Origin: Clostridia bacterium
Lineage (GTDB): Bacteria; Bacillota; Clostridia; Oscillospirales; Acutalibacteraceae
NCBI GenBank assembly: GCA_017471765.1
Contig: JAFURT010000019.1
Location: 1-34,588, forward strand
DNA length: 34,588 nucleotides
Direction: 5' to 3'
In this document: piece after piece, positions 16,127 through 24,517 of the stretch
Layout of the letters: every line of letters starts with the position of its first letter
Position numbering within the stretch: position 1 is the first letter of the stretch
Program-made: the position numbers and the translations under genes
The notes under the pieces: model-generated
Told to the model about the DNA's origin: nothing
What the model saw: the letters and a program-made list of their open reading frames with translations, nothing else
The model's database searches: none

Positions 16127-16876
16127 ATGCGTATTTTGCTCAATGGTTGTATGGGCCGCATGGGTCATGCCGTGGCCGCCTTGGCGGCACAGCGTGGCGA
16201 TACCGTGGCCGCCGGCGTGGATGTGGCAAGCGGTGAGGCCGCATTTCCCATCTATGCCTCTCCGGCCGCTGTCACCGAGGCGGTGGATGCGGTCATCGAC
16301 TTTTCCTCCCCGGCCGCCTTGGCAGAGGAGCTGGCTTATGTGACCGAAAAAGGCCTGCCGCTGGTGTTGTGCACCACCGGTCTTTCCGAGGAGCAGCTGG
16401 CGGCGGTGAAGGATGCCGCTACCAAGGTGCCGGTGTTTTTCAGCAGTAATATGAGCCTTGGCGTGGCGGTGCTGTCTGCCCTGACCAAAAAGGCCGCCGC
16501 GGTGCTGGGAGATACCTTTGATATCGAAATCGTGGAGATGCACCACAACCAGAAGCTGGACGCCCCCTCCGGCACTGCCCTGATGCTGGCGGAGGCCGCC
16601 CGTGCCGGGCTTGCCTACGAGCCGGAATACACCTACGACCGCCACACCCGCCGGCAAAAGCGGGATAAGAAGGAGATTGGCATTGCTTCTCTCCGGGGCG
16701 GCACGGTGGTGGGAGAGCACAGTGTGCTGTTTGCCGGTGAGCAGGAGGTCATCACCCTGTCCCACTCTGCCCAGTCCCGCAGTGTGTTTGCCGGTGGCGC
16801 ACTGACCGCCGCCAAGTTCCTGGTGGGCAAGCCTGCCGGTCTGTACAGCATGGAGGATATCCTGACGGATATTTAA
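16127..16876 (+). CDS. dapB: 4-hydroxy-tetrahydrodipicolinate reductase
   Basis: DapB reduces the product of DapA with NAD(P)H. The protein has 249 residues. It has an N-terminal Rossmann motif NGCMGRMGHAV (residues 4-14), IDFSSP in the cofactor site and the signature EIVEMHHNQKLDAPSGTAL with the catalytic His139/His140 and Lys143. AAGGAG lies about 9 bases upstream of the ATG, 13 bases after dapA. The operon supplies peptidoglycan diaminopimelate and lysine, and in sporulating species dipicolinate. Confidence 0.97.
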   Translation: MRILLNGCMGRMGHAVAALAAQRGDTVAAGVDVASGEAAFPIYASPAAVTEAVDAVIDFSSPAALAEELAYVTEKGLPLVLCTTGLSEEQLAAVKDAATKVPVFFSSNMSLGVAVLSALTKKAAAVLGDTFDIEIVEMHHNQKLDAPSGTALMLAEAARAGLAYEPEYTYDRHTRRQKRDKKEIGIASLRGGTVVGEHSVLFAGEQEVITLSHSAQSRSVFAGGALTAAKFLVGKPAGLYSMEDILTDI

Positions 16877-16886
16877 GGTGAAAAGA

Positions 16887-18104
16887 ATGGTAAAACGACC
16901 GCTTTTTTGTATGCTTGTGTGGGGGATGTGCATTTTTTTGCTCGCCGGTTGTGCGGGCAATGTGGCCATTGACGGGCCGCTTATAACTTCTGCAAATATA
17001 AGCACGACAACCACCGCTTCTGCCTTGCCCTCTTCAACCACAACCACCGAAGAGGCAAACACATCCGTCAGCGGCACGTCGTCCACTGCCACGATTGACG
17101 CCACCCAAGCAACAACCGCCCCGAAAACCACTGTCCCAACCGCAAAACCGACAACCACCGCAACCACATCGTCTGCAACAAAAGCCACCACGCTCACCAC
17201 CACGACCACTGCGGACTCGAATTCCGCTACGGTCAACGGTAAGGTGTATGCGGTGGGGGACACCATCTCCTATACGGTGATGGTGAAAACGGCTGAAAAT
17301 TACGGAACGGTGAAGATTGGCATCCGATGTGTACAGAAAGGGCTGGAAATACCGGAAGGCACGTTCCAGAAGCAGAATCAGGCGGTGATGAAAAACATCG
17401 GGATCGGGCGTTTGGGAACTATGCCGGAGGAGACCGTTGGGCAAAACGGCTTCGTTATGACTACCAACAAGGGATATGCCCTCGACGCACCTTATGCCGG
17501 GTATGCCGGCCTCTTATGGTTTTATGAAACCACCAATTACGATTATGACAGCCTGTCTTATCGGGAAATCGACTGCTCCAAGGGCGTGGCCTTGTTTACG
17601 ATTGCCTTAAAAATCACCAAGCCCGGGGAATACCGGGTGGAGTGCATGGAATATCCCCAAAAGAGCCGCACAGACTTGACTGTGTGGGGCGAAATAACTA
17701 AAATAACCCAAAAGGAGCTGAGCGCTATGGAAGAAAAGCAAGTGCTGTGGAAAGACCGCAAGCGCACCCTGTTTGGTCTGCCGCTGTCTTTTACGGTCTA
17801 TGAGCTGACGGCGGAAAAATTGCTGATCACCACCGGTCTGTTCAATCTGCGTGAGGAGGAGATCCGGCTGTATCGCATCGTGGATGTAACCCTCAAGCGC
17901 TCCTTCGGGGAGCGCCTGTTCGGGCTGGGCACCATTCATTGCTGTTCGGCTGACCGTACCGCACCGGATTTTGACATCCAGCGTATCAAGCACTCCCGGG
18001 AGGTTAAGGAACAGCTCTCCGAGCTGATTGAGGCGGAGCGCATGGCTAAGCGTGTGTCCAGCCGGGAGTTTTTGGATGATGACCAGGAAGGCTGTGACCT
18101 GTAA
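16887..18104 (+). CDS. Lipoprotein with a C-terminal bacterial PH domain (in-frame fusion)
   Basis: One open frame joins two units. Residues 1-21 are a lipoprotein signal ending in the lipobox LLAGC. Residues about 25-110 are a Thr/Ala/Ser-rich linker of the kind that spans the cell wall. Residues about 112-275 form an all-beta domain (VNGKVYAVGDTISYTVMVKT...) that I cannot assign. The last 125 residues, from MEEKQVLWKDRKRT, are a typical stand-alone bacterial PH domain (LYRIVDVTLKRSFGERLFG, GTIHCCSADRTAPDFDI). An AAGGAG lies 9 bases before that internal Met (ATG near 17728), so the PH protein may also be made alone in the cytoplasm. The ATG at 16887 fits the AAGGTG site better than the GTG at 16878. 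It follows dapB by 10 bases. Confidence 0.75.
   Translation: MVKRPLFCMLVWGMCIFLLAGCAGNVAIDGPLITSANISTTTTASALPSSTTTTEEANTSVSGTSSTATIDATQATTAPKTTVPTAKPTTTATTSSATKATTLTTTTTADSNSATVNGKVYAVGDTISYTVMVKTAENYGTVKIGIRCVQKGLEIPEGTFQKQNQAVMKNIGIGRLGTMPEETVGQNGFVMTTNKGYALDAPYAGYAGLLWFYETTNYDYDSLSYREIDCSKGVALFTIALKITKPGEYRVECMEYPQKSRTDLTVWGEITKITQKELSAMEEKQVLWKDRKRTLFGLPLSFTVYELTAEKLLITTGLFNLREEEIRLYRIVDVTLKRSFGERLFGLGTIHCCSADRTAPDFDIQRIKHSREVKEQLSELIEAERMAKRVSSREFLDDDQEGCDL
17728..18104 (+). other. Possible internal translation start: PH-domain protein alone
   Basis: AAAAGGAG followed 9 bases later by ATG (near 17728) begins a 125-residue protein that looks like the usual free-standing PH-domain protein of related Clostridia. 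It is in frame with the lipoprotein, so both forms are possible. Confidence 0.55.
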
Positions 18105-18124
18105 GCCTATCCGGATAAAAAAGC

Positions 18125-18165
18125 AAGGCCGTCTGTCGGAGTATTCCCACAGACGGCCTTTTCTC
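18125..18165. terminator. Bidirectional terminator
   Basis: AAGGCCGTCTGT (18125-18136) pairs perfectly with ACAGACGGCCTT (18149-18160). It has T-rich flanks on the plus side and serves the convergent lipoprotein-PH gene and GH-like gene. Confidence 0.85.
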
Positions 18166-18166
18166 T

Positions 18167-19669
18167 TTATTTCACCACAAATTCAATAATCTTCACATCA
18201 CCGGGGGCAATCTCCACCGTCTGCACCTTGGTGGCAGGCAAGGCGGTGTCGGACACCCATTCACTGGCGGCGGTCACATCCCCCTCGCCGGTGTAGGTAA
18301 CGGTAACGGTGCGTGTGCCGGCGGAATCAAACACAGCGTCGCTGTCCCAAGGCTTTACCACACCGTTATTGTTAATCAGTGTCACCACAATTCCCCGGTC
18401 GTTCCGGTTAACGATGGTTTCCACATCGCCGTCCACGGTCACCGGGAGAAGGTCGCAGAGCAGGGCGGGGAGAATATCTTTCAGTTCTTCCACCTTGTCG
18501 TAGCGGATGACTCGCCCCTTGCCCTCGGGGAAGGCAGGGAACGCCTCGGCGTACATGGCATGAAGCAACAGCGTGCCGCCGTTTGCCACATACTCCATAT
18601 ACTTCTGCTTGTCTTGGTCGGAGAAGGCAATATCTCCGGCCAGAATAAGCGCCGGGTAGTCAGCCAGCACCGCCGGGTCGGCCTCGTGGGTGAGCACATC
18701 GAACACATCCCCATAGGGGGCGGTTATCTGCTGGCCTACGCTTTCCATGGGCCAGGTGGAATAGGCGGTGGAATACACCGTCTGGAACAGGTCGTTGATC
18801 ATCCGGTCACCGGCGGTCTGAGGCAACGCCTCAAATACCAGATGTTCCTCTTTCCAGTGGCCATAGGGCAGGCCGTGGTCGTGGTTCAGCACCAGGGCAA
18901 TCGGCACGATGGTTTCTCCCCTGTCGGGGTGACGGCACACAAAATCGTAGAAATCCCGGTTGACCTCGCCGTGGGGGGACAGCTTGTAGTATCCATCCGC
19001 CTCGAGCTCCGGGTAGAAGGAGCTTTCACCGCCCCCTTCGTTGATGAGCCACTGGGCTCCCGACATGTAGATGAGGTAGTACCCCCGGCGGCACTGGTTG
19101 ATGCCCTGCCCCGACACAGGGGTCAGGCTTTTTCTCCGTCGGGCATGAGAGAAGAAGTCGGGGTCGCCACTGTAGTTGACCATCCCCAGCCAGTTCCACA
19201 GGCTGTAATCCACAAACCAGGCGGATACATTGCCCAGCCCCCGGCTCTTATCATACTGCTTGGCCGCCCCTCGGGTGAAGGCGACGGACAGGTTATACAC
19301 GCTCACGTTGGCGCCCAGCTCACAGCCGATGTAGTCATACCCCATCTCGGCGGTGTAGTGCTGCCAGCGGGTGTAGCTTTCCATCGCCGCCCAGGGGTGG
19401 GGCTTGCCGCCATTCCCCTCTCTCAGCCAGCCACGCACCACCTCCAGCGCTTCCTGCCGGGTCTTTGGTGCGGCATTTTTCATAATTTCCTCCCCGATGA
19501 GGTGGTTGCTGGGCCACTCGTAGTGCTCTACCTCATGAGGAAAATTATTGCCGGTGTCGCCCAGCCGCCGTGCCTCAATGGAGGCAGCGATGAGCGCCGG
19601 GTCATACACGTGTTTGTACAAAATCTGAATTTGAACGGTAAAATCCCGTCCGTTGCCAAAGCCAAGCAT
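18167..19669 (-). CDS. Uncharacterised glycoside-hydrolase-like protein
   Basis: 500 residues with no signal peptide. The N-terminal two thirds looks like part of a TIM-barrel hydrolase: NNFPHEVEHYEWP, EALEVVRGWLREG, YTRWQHYTAEMGYDYIGCELG with acidic residues, and GYYLIYMSGAQWLINEGGGESSF. Residues from about 330 resemble the beta-galactosidase-trimerisation/GATase-like domain (GDVFDVLTHEADPAVLADYPALILAGD, then NGGTLLL). A beta-sandwich-like end follows (RTVTVTYTGEGDVT). The start is unclear: ATG 19669 with GGGGTG 6 bases upstream, or GTG 19678. A stop codon lies just upstream of both, so the usual secreted N-terminus and the first barrel strands may be missing. I cannot name a family or substrate. 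Confidence 0.65.
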   Translation of the reverse strand: MLGFGNGRDFTVQIQILYKHVYDPALIAASIEARRLGDTGNNFPHEVEHYEWPSNHLIGEEIMKNAAPKTRQEALEVVRGWLREGNGGKPHPWAAMESYTRWQHYTAEMGYDYIGCELGANVSVYNLSVAFTRGAAKQYDKSRGLGNVSAWFVDYSLWNWLGMVNYSGDPDFFSHARRRKSLTPVSGQGINQCRRGYYLIYMSGAQWLINEGGGESSFYPELEADGYYKLSPHGEVNRDFYDFVCRHPDRGETIVPIALVLNHDHGLPYGHWKEEHLVFEALPQTAGDRMINDLFQTVYSTAYSTWPMESVGQQITAPYGDVFDVLTHEADPAVLADYPALILAGDIAFSDQDKQKYMEYVANGGTLLLHAMYAEAFPAFPEGKGRVIRYDKVEELKDILPALLCDLLPVTVDGDVETIVNRNDRGIVVTLINNNGVVKPWDSDAVFDSAGTRTVTVTYTGEGDVTAASEWVSDTALPATKVQTVEIAPGDVKIIEFVVK

Positions 19670-19753
19670 GGCTGACACCCCTTTTTGTTTTTTTGGAAAT
19701 CAACTATAGGTAATTGATACTCTTTTTTGCTTGATTTGTCAAGGAAACCCTTG

Positions 19754-19793
19754 AAAAAAGCCCACTGCACAGGGTTGTATGCCGGCAGCGGGC
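19754..19793 (-). terminator. Terminator after the Dabb gene
   Basis: GCCCACTG (19760-19767) pairs with CAGCGGGC (19786-19793, one G-T). On the minus strand it ends in six T residues. Confidence 0.8.
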
Positions 19794-19801
19794 TCAAGGG
19801 C

Positions 19802-20098
19802 TTATTCCACGACAAAATCCAAACAACTGCGTGCCGCTGTGTAGGGGCGCACCAGCGTGTTTGCCACCTCGACGTGAGCAGGATGGACGGCGTACGCCTT
19901 CAGCGCCGCCTCATCCTCCAGCAGGGTATCCAGCATGACATCCGCATTGGAGGAGGGCAGTCCACCATAGTAGACGTGTGCTTCCAGCAACCCGGGCACC
20001 TGTCCTACCAGTCCCTCGATACCGGTTTTGATGCCGGCCTTGATTTCCTCGGTGTTGTATTCTTCTTTCAGTTTCCATAGGATGACGTGTCTGACCAT
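19802..20098 (-). CDS. Dabb (stress-responsive A/B barrel) family protein
   Basis: The small cytoplasmic protein has 98 residues and the Dabb pattern: N-terminal MVRHVILWKLKEE, central IEGLVGQVPGLLEAHVYYG and C-terminal YAVHPAHVEVANTLVRP. The family forms dimeric ferredoxin-like barrels. Plant members are stress-induced and bacterial ones often have no known reaction. AAAGGAG lies upstream of the ATG. It stands alone between two terminators. Confidence 0.9.
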   Translation of the reverse strand: MVRHVILWKLKEEYNTEEIKAGIKTGIEGLVGQVPGLLEAHVYYGGLPSSNADVMLDTLLEDEAALKAYAVHPAHVEVANTLVRPYTAARSCLDFVVE

Positions 20099-20153
20099 GT
20101 GCTTGACTCCTTTCCGTTTTTCTTAATTGTACGCCCAAAAGCTCTCCGTGTAA

Positions 20154-20185
20154 AGAGAAAAACCGCCGTGTGGCGGTTTTTCTCT
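20154..20185 (-). terminator. Terminator of the metallophosphoesterase gene
   Basis: AGAGAAAAACCGCC (20154-20167), loop GTGT, GGCGGTTTTTCTCT (20172-20185): a perfect 14-bp stem, 5 bases after the stop. Confidence 0.9.
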
Positions 20186-20189
20186 GGAT

Positions 20190-21611
20190 TTATTTCTGCG
20201 ATTTACGCCGTAGCAGGATCACCACAATCGCCCCGGCCACGATAAGAACGCCTCCTCCGGCGATGAACGGCCACACAGGGCGGTCAGATGGAGGAGCAAC
20301 CGGCCCGGATGCTGCTGTAGTGGTGACGGTGGCACCCGTCTCTTCTTTGCTCAGGGAGGTAGAGGGGGTGCTGTCCATTTGGCTAACATCTCCGGCAGTG
20401 GTGTTTCCGGTGGAGATGTTCCCAGCAGTGGCGGATGGATCGGCGGTCGCCCCTGCCGTAGCGGCGGTCGTCGCGACTCCTTCGGGCTGGCTAGTGGCGG
20501 ATGTCTGGACGGCACCGGCGCCAGTAGTGGTTGTATCGGCGACGGTGGCCTTTTGTGTGGTGCCGGCGGTGGGCTTCTGCACAGCGACCGGCACATCATC
20601 GGTGACGCTGACCTTACGGGGGGAAGCATACACCGTCGGGTTACCCTCCAGATTGGCGTTCGGGTCGTTGACTCCTTTGGCTTTCAGGTTATACAGTCCG
20701 GCGGCAGAATACCGGGATACGGTCACCTCATTGCCGGAAATTTTGAACGCTGTCATAGTCAAATCCGTACCGGCGCCGGGATACAAGGGCCCATAATACC
20801 CCACATACCCGGCGTTCATGTAGGTAAAATTCAACGTTTCTGTCTTGTAGTCGGTTCTGCTACACTGAGCTATGTTTATGGAGTCCCCCTTCTTCAGGTA
20901 GATGGCGGAGCCACCCAGATAATCATCATAGCCGTTGGCGTGGTTGTGACCGAAGAGGAAAAAGATGTTCAGCCCCTTGCCGGCGGCTTCGTTGATGACG
21001 TCAAACAGCAGGTTGCCGTTGCAGGAACCACAGTTTTTGTTCATGGTTCGGCGGTTGAAGTGCAGGGGTAAGTGAGAGATAATAAATATCGGCTTATTAA
21101 ACCCGGCCTGTAGCTTTTCATCCAGATAAGTCTTTAGCTTGCCGGCCGTTCTTGATACGGTGTATTCGTTGCTGTAGAGCCACGGATAGTCGTTTTCATG
21201 GATGACGTACGTTCCGTAGGCGCCGCTTTTGGGGTCATTGTTGCCGCTGGGGCTGAGCCCCTCCAAGCCGATCTCGTCGTGGTTACCCTTGGCGAATACC
21301 ATGTGGCCGTCTTTGTCGACAATCTGATTGACAGCCCGTGTCAGCACCTTGATGTCGTTGGGCAGACCTACCTCGATGTTGTAATCTCCACAGCAGAAAA
21401 AGCCGTCCGCCTGGGTGATGCCGTCAGCTACCATAGCATCCAGAATGGCGGTCACCTGCTTGCGGCCGCCGATGGCATAGTCCGTCGACTGGAAGTCGGA
21501 GCAAGCGATGATGGTGATGTCCTCTGTCGCCGCTACCACGGGGAATACCGGCATCAGGCTTAATAGCAGGCACAGACACAGTCCTACGAGCCAAAAGGAT
21601 TTTCTTCGCAT
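20190..21611 (-). CDS. Surface-anchored calcineurin-like metallophosphoesterase
   Basis: 473 residues. A signal peptide (about 1-28, ending VVAATE) is followed by the two-metal phosphoesterase core: CSDFQ (Asp39; Gln41 where the classic motif has His), CGD (Asp76), GNHDE (109-113), ISHLPLH and FGHNHANG. A Thr/Ala-rich linker (about 345-440) crosses the cell wall, and a C-terminal hydrophobic segment with RRK after it anchors the protein. It therefore works outside the membrane. The substrate may be a nucleotide, phospholipid or phosphosugar; nothing decides this. The ATG at 21611 has GGAGGG 7 bases upstream. The neighbouring lipoprotein gene has a similar Thr-rich linker. Confidence 0.88.
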   Translation of the reverse strand: MRRKSFWLVGLCLCLLLSLMPVFPVVAATEDITIIACSDFQSTDYAIGGRKQVTAILDAMVADGITQADGFFCCGDYNIEVGLPNDIKVLTRAVNQIVDKDGHMVFAKGNHDEIGLEGLSPSGNNDPKSGAYGTYVIHENDYPWLYSNEYTVSRTAGKLKTYLDEKLQAGFNKPIFIISHLPLHFNRRTMNKNCGSCNGNLLFDVINEAAGKGLNIFFLFGHNHANGYDDYLGGSAIYLKKGDSINIAQCSRTDYKTETLNFTYMNAGYVGYYGPLYPGAGTDLTMTAFKISGNEVTVSRYSAAGLYNLKAKGVNDPNANLEGNPTVYASPRKVSVTDDVPVAVQKPTAGTTQKATVADTTTTGAGAVQTSATSQPEGVATTAATAGATADPSATAGNISTGNTTAGDVSQMDSTPSTSLSKEETGATVTTTAASGPVAPPSDRPVWPFIAGGGVLIVAGAIVVILLRRKSQK

Positions 21612-21640
21612 GAGTATCCCTCCTTCATTTTCATGACAGA

Positions 21641-21669
21641 AATATAGCATAAAAGCCAAATAGGGACAA
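21641..21669 (-). promoter_or_regulatory. Promoter of the metallophosphoesterase gene
   Basis: Minus strand: -35 TTGTCC (21664-21669), 17-bp spacer, -10 TATATT (21641-21646) with TATGC extension. The CTTTTATGCTATA block is the same as in the promoters at 1468 and 2098. Confidence 0.7.
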
Positions 21670-21769
21670 GGAAAAACTAAAAGTTAATTAAAAAACACAT
21701 TTTTTGGCGTTAAAAACACATAGTGCGTGTGGCAAAGAACAAAGAAGTGAAAAAACGAAAAATTAGCAC

Positions 21770-21798
21770 TTTCCTATTCGCTTGGAATGTGGTACAAT
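21770..21798 (+). promoter_or_regulatory. Promoter of the DUF4830 gene
   Basis: -10 TACAAT (21793-21798) with TGG just before it (extended -10); weak -35 TTTCCT at 21770-21775 with a 17-bp spacer. The AT-rich gap 21670-21769 shows nothing else. Confidence 0.6.
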
Positions 21799-21883
21799 AG
21801 TAAAGATACAGTAGAGCATTCCTCCGACCCTTTAGCATATGTTCCCTGTATTGTGCATATCTATGCCACAAGGAGTGATGACA

Positions 21884-22396
21884 ATGTTTGTGGTATCGAT
21901 GAAGACGACTCGCCCGCGGATGAGCTTTACCGCCGCCGTGGTGGGGATTTTGCTGGTCACGGTGTTCACCCTGGCCGGGCGGCAGGATGCCCTGCGCACA
22001 CAGGCGTCTGCCACAGGGGCGGACGACAGCAGCCGGGTGGCCTATCTGCAGGCGCTGGGCTACGAGGTGGAGACGCAGCCGGTGGCGGTGCAGGAGGTGC
22101 TCATCCCGGCTGACAGCGACCCCGTATTCACGGCGTACAACGCTTTGCAGACGGCGGCCGGGCAGGACCTGACCCCCTATTGTGGCCGGCGGGTAAAATG
22201 CTGGACATATACCGTGACCAATTATCCCGGAGAAGAGCCGGTACAGGCACACATGTATGTATATAAAGATCAAATTATCGGTGGGGACATCTCTTCTGCT
22301 GTGCAGGGTGGGTTCAGCCATGGGCTGACCGCTTTAGCGGTGGGGCAGACACAGATGCCGCCCACCACAGGAGAGACGAATGGACAGGTTGGATAA
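21884..22396 (+). CDS. DUF4830 domain protein, membrane-anchored
   Basis: 170 residues. A signal or anchor helix at about 14-32 (FTAAVVGILLVTVFTLAG) is followed by the DUF4830 domain: RVAYLQALGYEVETQPV, EVLIPADSDPVFTAYNALQ, then a beta-rich part with YTVTNYPGEE and VYKDQIIGGDI. The domain is found mainly in Oscillospirales and has no known role. The ATG at 21884 has AAGGAG 8 bases upstream; the earlier ATG at 21839 does not. The 3' end overlaps the pseudouridine synthase gene by 17 bases, so the two are coupled. Confidence 0.82.
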   Translation: MFVVSMKTTRPRMSFTAAVVGILLVTVFTLAGRQDALRTQASATGADDSSRVAYLQALGYEVETQPVAVQEVLIPADSDPVFTAYNALQTAAGQDLTPYCGRRVKCWTYTVTNYPGEEPVQAHMYVYKDQIIGGDISSAVQGGFSHGLTALAVGQTQMPPTTGETNGQVG

Positions 22397-23099
22397 AATT
22401 ATCTGCTCTCAGACCACCCTCACCCGCACAGAGGCGGGGCGGCTGATTAAGATCGGCCGGGTGACGGTGGATGGCAAGGTGTGCAAGCAGGCTTCCACCA
22501 AGTGGGACCCTGCCACCCACGCCATCGTGGTGGATGGCAAACCGCTGAGCTATGCAGAAAATATATACTGGATGTTGAATAAGCCGGCGGGTATACTCTG
22601 TGTATCCCGTGACCCCAAGGCGCCCACGGTGATTGACCTGCTTCCGGAGGAGGCACGCCGCCGTGGGCTGTTCCCGGCGGGCCGGTTGGACAAGGATACC
22701 CACGGCCTGGTGCTCATTACCGATGATGGCACCCTGGCTCATGACATCTTGTCCCCTCGCCACCATATTCCTAAGACGTACCGGGCGGTGCTGGACAAGC
22801 CTCTCACCGCAGAGGCGGCCCAGGCGTTCCGTGACGGCCCCACGCTGGAGGATGGCACCCAGTGCCTGCCTGCCCGGGTGCAGGTGCTGGAGGAGGGGGA
22901 AAACCCGCTGGTGGAAGTGGTCATCTATGAAGGAAAATTCCACCAAATCAAGCGGATGTTTGCCGCTGTTGGCTGTCATGTCACGTGGCTCAAGCGGATC
23001 GCCATGGGCGGCCTTATATTGGACGAAACCCTGGCCGAAGGGGAGAGCCGCCCACTCACCGAACAAGAGATAACCAGCATAATGAACGAAAAAAAGTAG
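22380..23099 (+). CDS. RsuA-family rRNA pseudouridine synthase
   Basis: It isomerises a uridine in rRNA to pseudouridine. The protein has 239 residues. An N-terminal S4 RNA-binding domain (2-60: RLDKIICSQTTLTRTEAGRLIKIGRVTVDGK) is followed by the catalytic domain with PAGRLDKDTHGLVLITDDG, in which Asp104 is the catalytic residue, and KTYRAVL and EGKFHQIKRMFAAVG motifs. This fits 16S rRNA U516 synthase (RsuA) or its paralogues; the target base is not certain. It begins inside the end of the DUF4830 gene. Confidence 0.93.
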   Translation: MDRLDKIICSQTTLTRTEAGRLIKIGRVTVDGKVCKQASTKWDPATHAIVVDGKPLSYAENIYWMLNKPAGILCVSRDPKAPTVIDLLPEEARRRGLFPAGRLDKDTHGLVLITDDGTLAHDILSPRHHIPKTYRAVLDKPLTAEAAQAFRDGPTLEDGTQCLPARVQVLEEGENPLVEVVIYEGKFHQIKRMFAAVGCHVTWLKRIAMGGLILDETLAEGESRPLTEQEITSIMNEKK

Positions 23100-23173
23100 C
23101 ATTTTTCGACAATGTGTCGGTGGTGTATAAATTTTCCCTAATTTCCGTCCTGAAAGTTTGTATACTTTGGGTA

Positions 23174-23202
23174 TGGCTAATTTCAGCAAACCGTGGTATA
23201 GT
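23174..23202 (+). promoter_or_regulatory. Probable promoter of the sugar ABC ATPase gene
   Basis: -10 TATAGT (23197-23202) with TGG before it; -35 TGGCTA is weak. The leader to the ATG at 23279 is about 70 bases and AT-rich. Confidence 0.5.
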
Positions 23203-23278
23203 ATCTACTGTAAGAAATTGCCCGATTGTGGCATTTCCGAGGTCGAAAAACATATTTTGTATGGAGGTTTAGATTCTT

Positions 23279-24421
23279 ATGGCAGGTCTTTCTTTAAAGC
23301 ACATTTATAAGAAGTACCCCGGCGGCGTTGTGGCCGTTTCGGACTTCAACCTGGAAATCAAGGACAAAGAGTTCATCATCATGGTCGGTCCTTCCGGCTG
23401 TGGTAAGTCCACCACCCTGCGTATGATCGCCGGTCTGGAGGAGATCTCCTCCGGTGAGCTGTACATTGGCGACCGTCTGGTCAACGACGTAGCTCCCAAG
23501 GACCGTGATATCGCCATGGTGTTCCAGAACTACGCTCTGTATCCCCACATGACCGTGTTTGATAACATGGCTTTCGGTCTGAAGCTGCGCAAGACTCCTA
23601 AGGATGAGATCAAGCGCCGCGTTGAGGAGGCCGCCCGCATTCTGGATATCGCTCACCTGCTGGACCGTAAGCCGAAGGCTCTGTCCGGTGGTCAGCGTCA
23701 GCGTGTGGCTCTGGGTCGTGCTATCGTCCGTGAGCCCAAGGTCTTCCTGCTGGACGAGCCGCTGTCCAACCTGGATGCTAAGCTGCGTGCCCAGATGCGT
23801 ACCGAGCTGTCCAAGCTGCATCAGCGCCTGGGTACCACCTTCATTTACGTTACCCACGACCAGACCGAGGCTATGACCATGGGCGACCGCATCGTGGTTA
23901 TGAAGGACGGTCTGATTCAGCAGGTGGATACGCCCCAGCATCTGTATGACCTGCCCTGCAACATGTTCGTTGCCGGCTTCATTGGTAGCCCCCAGATGAA
24001 CTTCATCGAGTCTGTCATCGTCAAAGAGGGCGACAAGTATCTGGTGGAGTTCGGCTCCGAGGATACCAAGACCCGCCGTGGCGTGAAGTACCGCATCCCC
24101 CTGCCGGCCGCCAAGGTCGAGGGCAAGGGCCTGGACGAGTACGTAGGCAAGGAAGTTATCATGGGTATCCGTCCTGAGGATGTCCACGACGAGCCTCGTC
24201 TGTTGGAGGAGTTCGCTGATTGTAAGGTTACCGCCAACGTGGAAGTGACCGAAATGATGGGTGCCGAGACTTTCCTGTATGTTAATGTGGAAGGCTTCGA
24301 TTTCACCGCTCGTGTGGAGCCCACCTCCACCGCTCACCCCGGTGACACCATCGAGATTGCTTTGGAGAACACCAAGATTCACCTGTTCGACAAAGAGACC
24401 GAGCGCACCATCTGCAACTAA
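23279..24421 (+). CDS. Sugar ABC transporter ATP-binding protein (UgpC/MsmX type)
   Basis: 380 residues. It is the cytoplasmic ATPase that drives carbohydrate importers. Walker A GPSGCGKST is at 37-45, the Q-loop is in VFQNYALYPHMTV, the signature LSGGQ at 135-139, Walker B LLDEP ends around Glu160, and the switch His is in YVTHDQTEA. The C-terminal third is a TOBE-type regulatory domain (MGIRPEDVHDEP). No permease or binding protein is next to it, as for MsmX-type ATPases that serve several transporters. Codon use is strongly biased to GGT, CGT and CTG, like dnaK, suggesting high expression. Own promoter and terminator. Confidence 0.93.
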   Translation: MAGLSLKHIYKKYPGGVVAVSDFNLEIKDKEFIIMVGPSGCGKSTTLRMIAGLEEISSGELYIGDRLVNDVAPKDRDIAMVFQNYALYPHMTVFDNMAFGLKLRKTPKDEIKRRVEEAARILDIAHLLDRKPKALSGGQRQRVALGRAIVREPKVFLLDEPLSNLDAKLRAQMRTELSKLHQRLGTTFIYVTHDQTEAMTMGDRIVVMKDGLIQQVDTPQHLYDLPCNMFVAGFIGSPQMNFIESVIVKEGDKYLVEFGSEDTKTRRGVKYRIPLPAAKVEGKGLDEYVGKEVIMGIRPEDVHDEPRLLEEFADCKVTANVEVTEMMGAETFLYVNVEGFDFTARVEPTSTAHPGDTIEIALENTKIHLFDKETERTICN

Positions 24422-24430
24422 TTGTTTTAA

Positions 24431-24465
24431 AAAGCGCCCACTGTCTGCGGATAGTGGGCGTTTTT
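24431..24465 (+). terminator. Terminator of the sugar ATPase gene
   Basis: AAAAGCGCCCACT pairs with AGTGGGCGTTTTT across a 10-base loop; a T run ends it, 10 bases after the stop. Confidence 0.9.
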
Positions 24466-24470
24466 GCAGA

Positions 24471-24510
24471 AAAAAGCACGCCACGCAATCTTTGCGTGGC
24501 GTGCTTTTTT
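24471..24510 (-). terminator. Terminator of the dockerin gene
   Basis: AAAAAAGCACGCCACGCA and its perfect complement around a 4-base loop (24471-24510). On the minus strand it ends in a T run, just past the stop at 24518. Confidence 0.9.
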
Positions 24511-24517
24511 GATGAGT

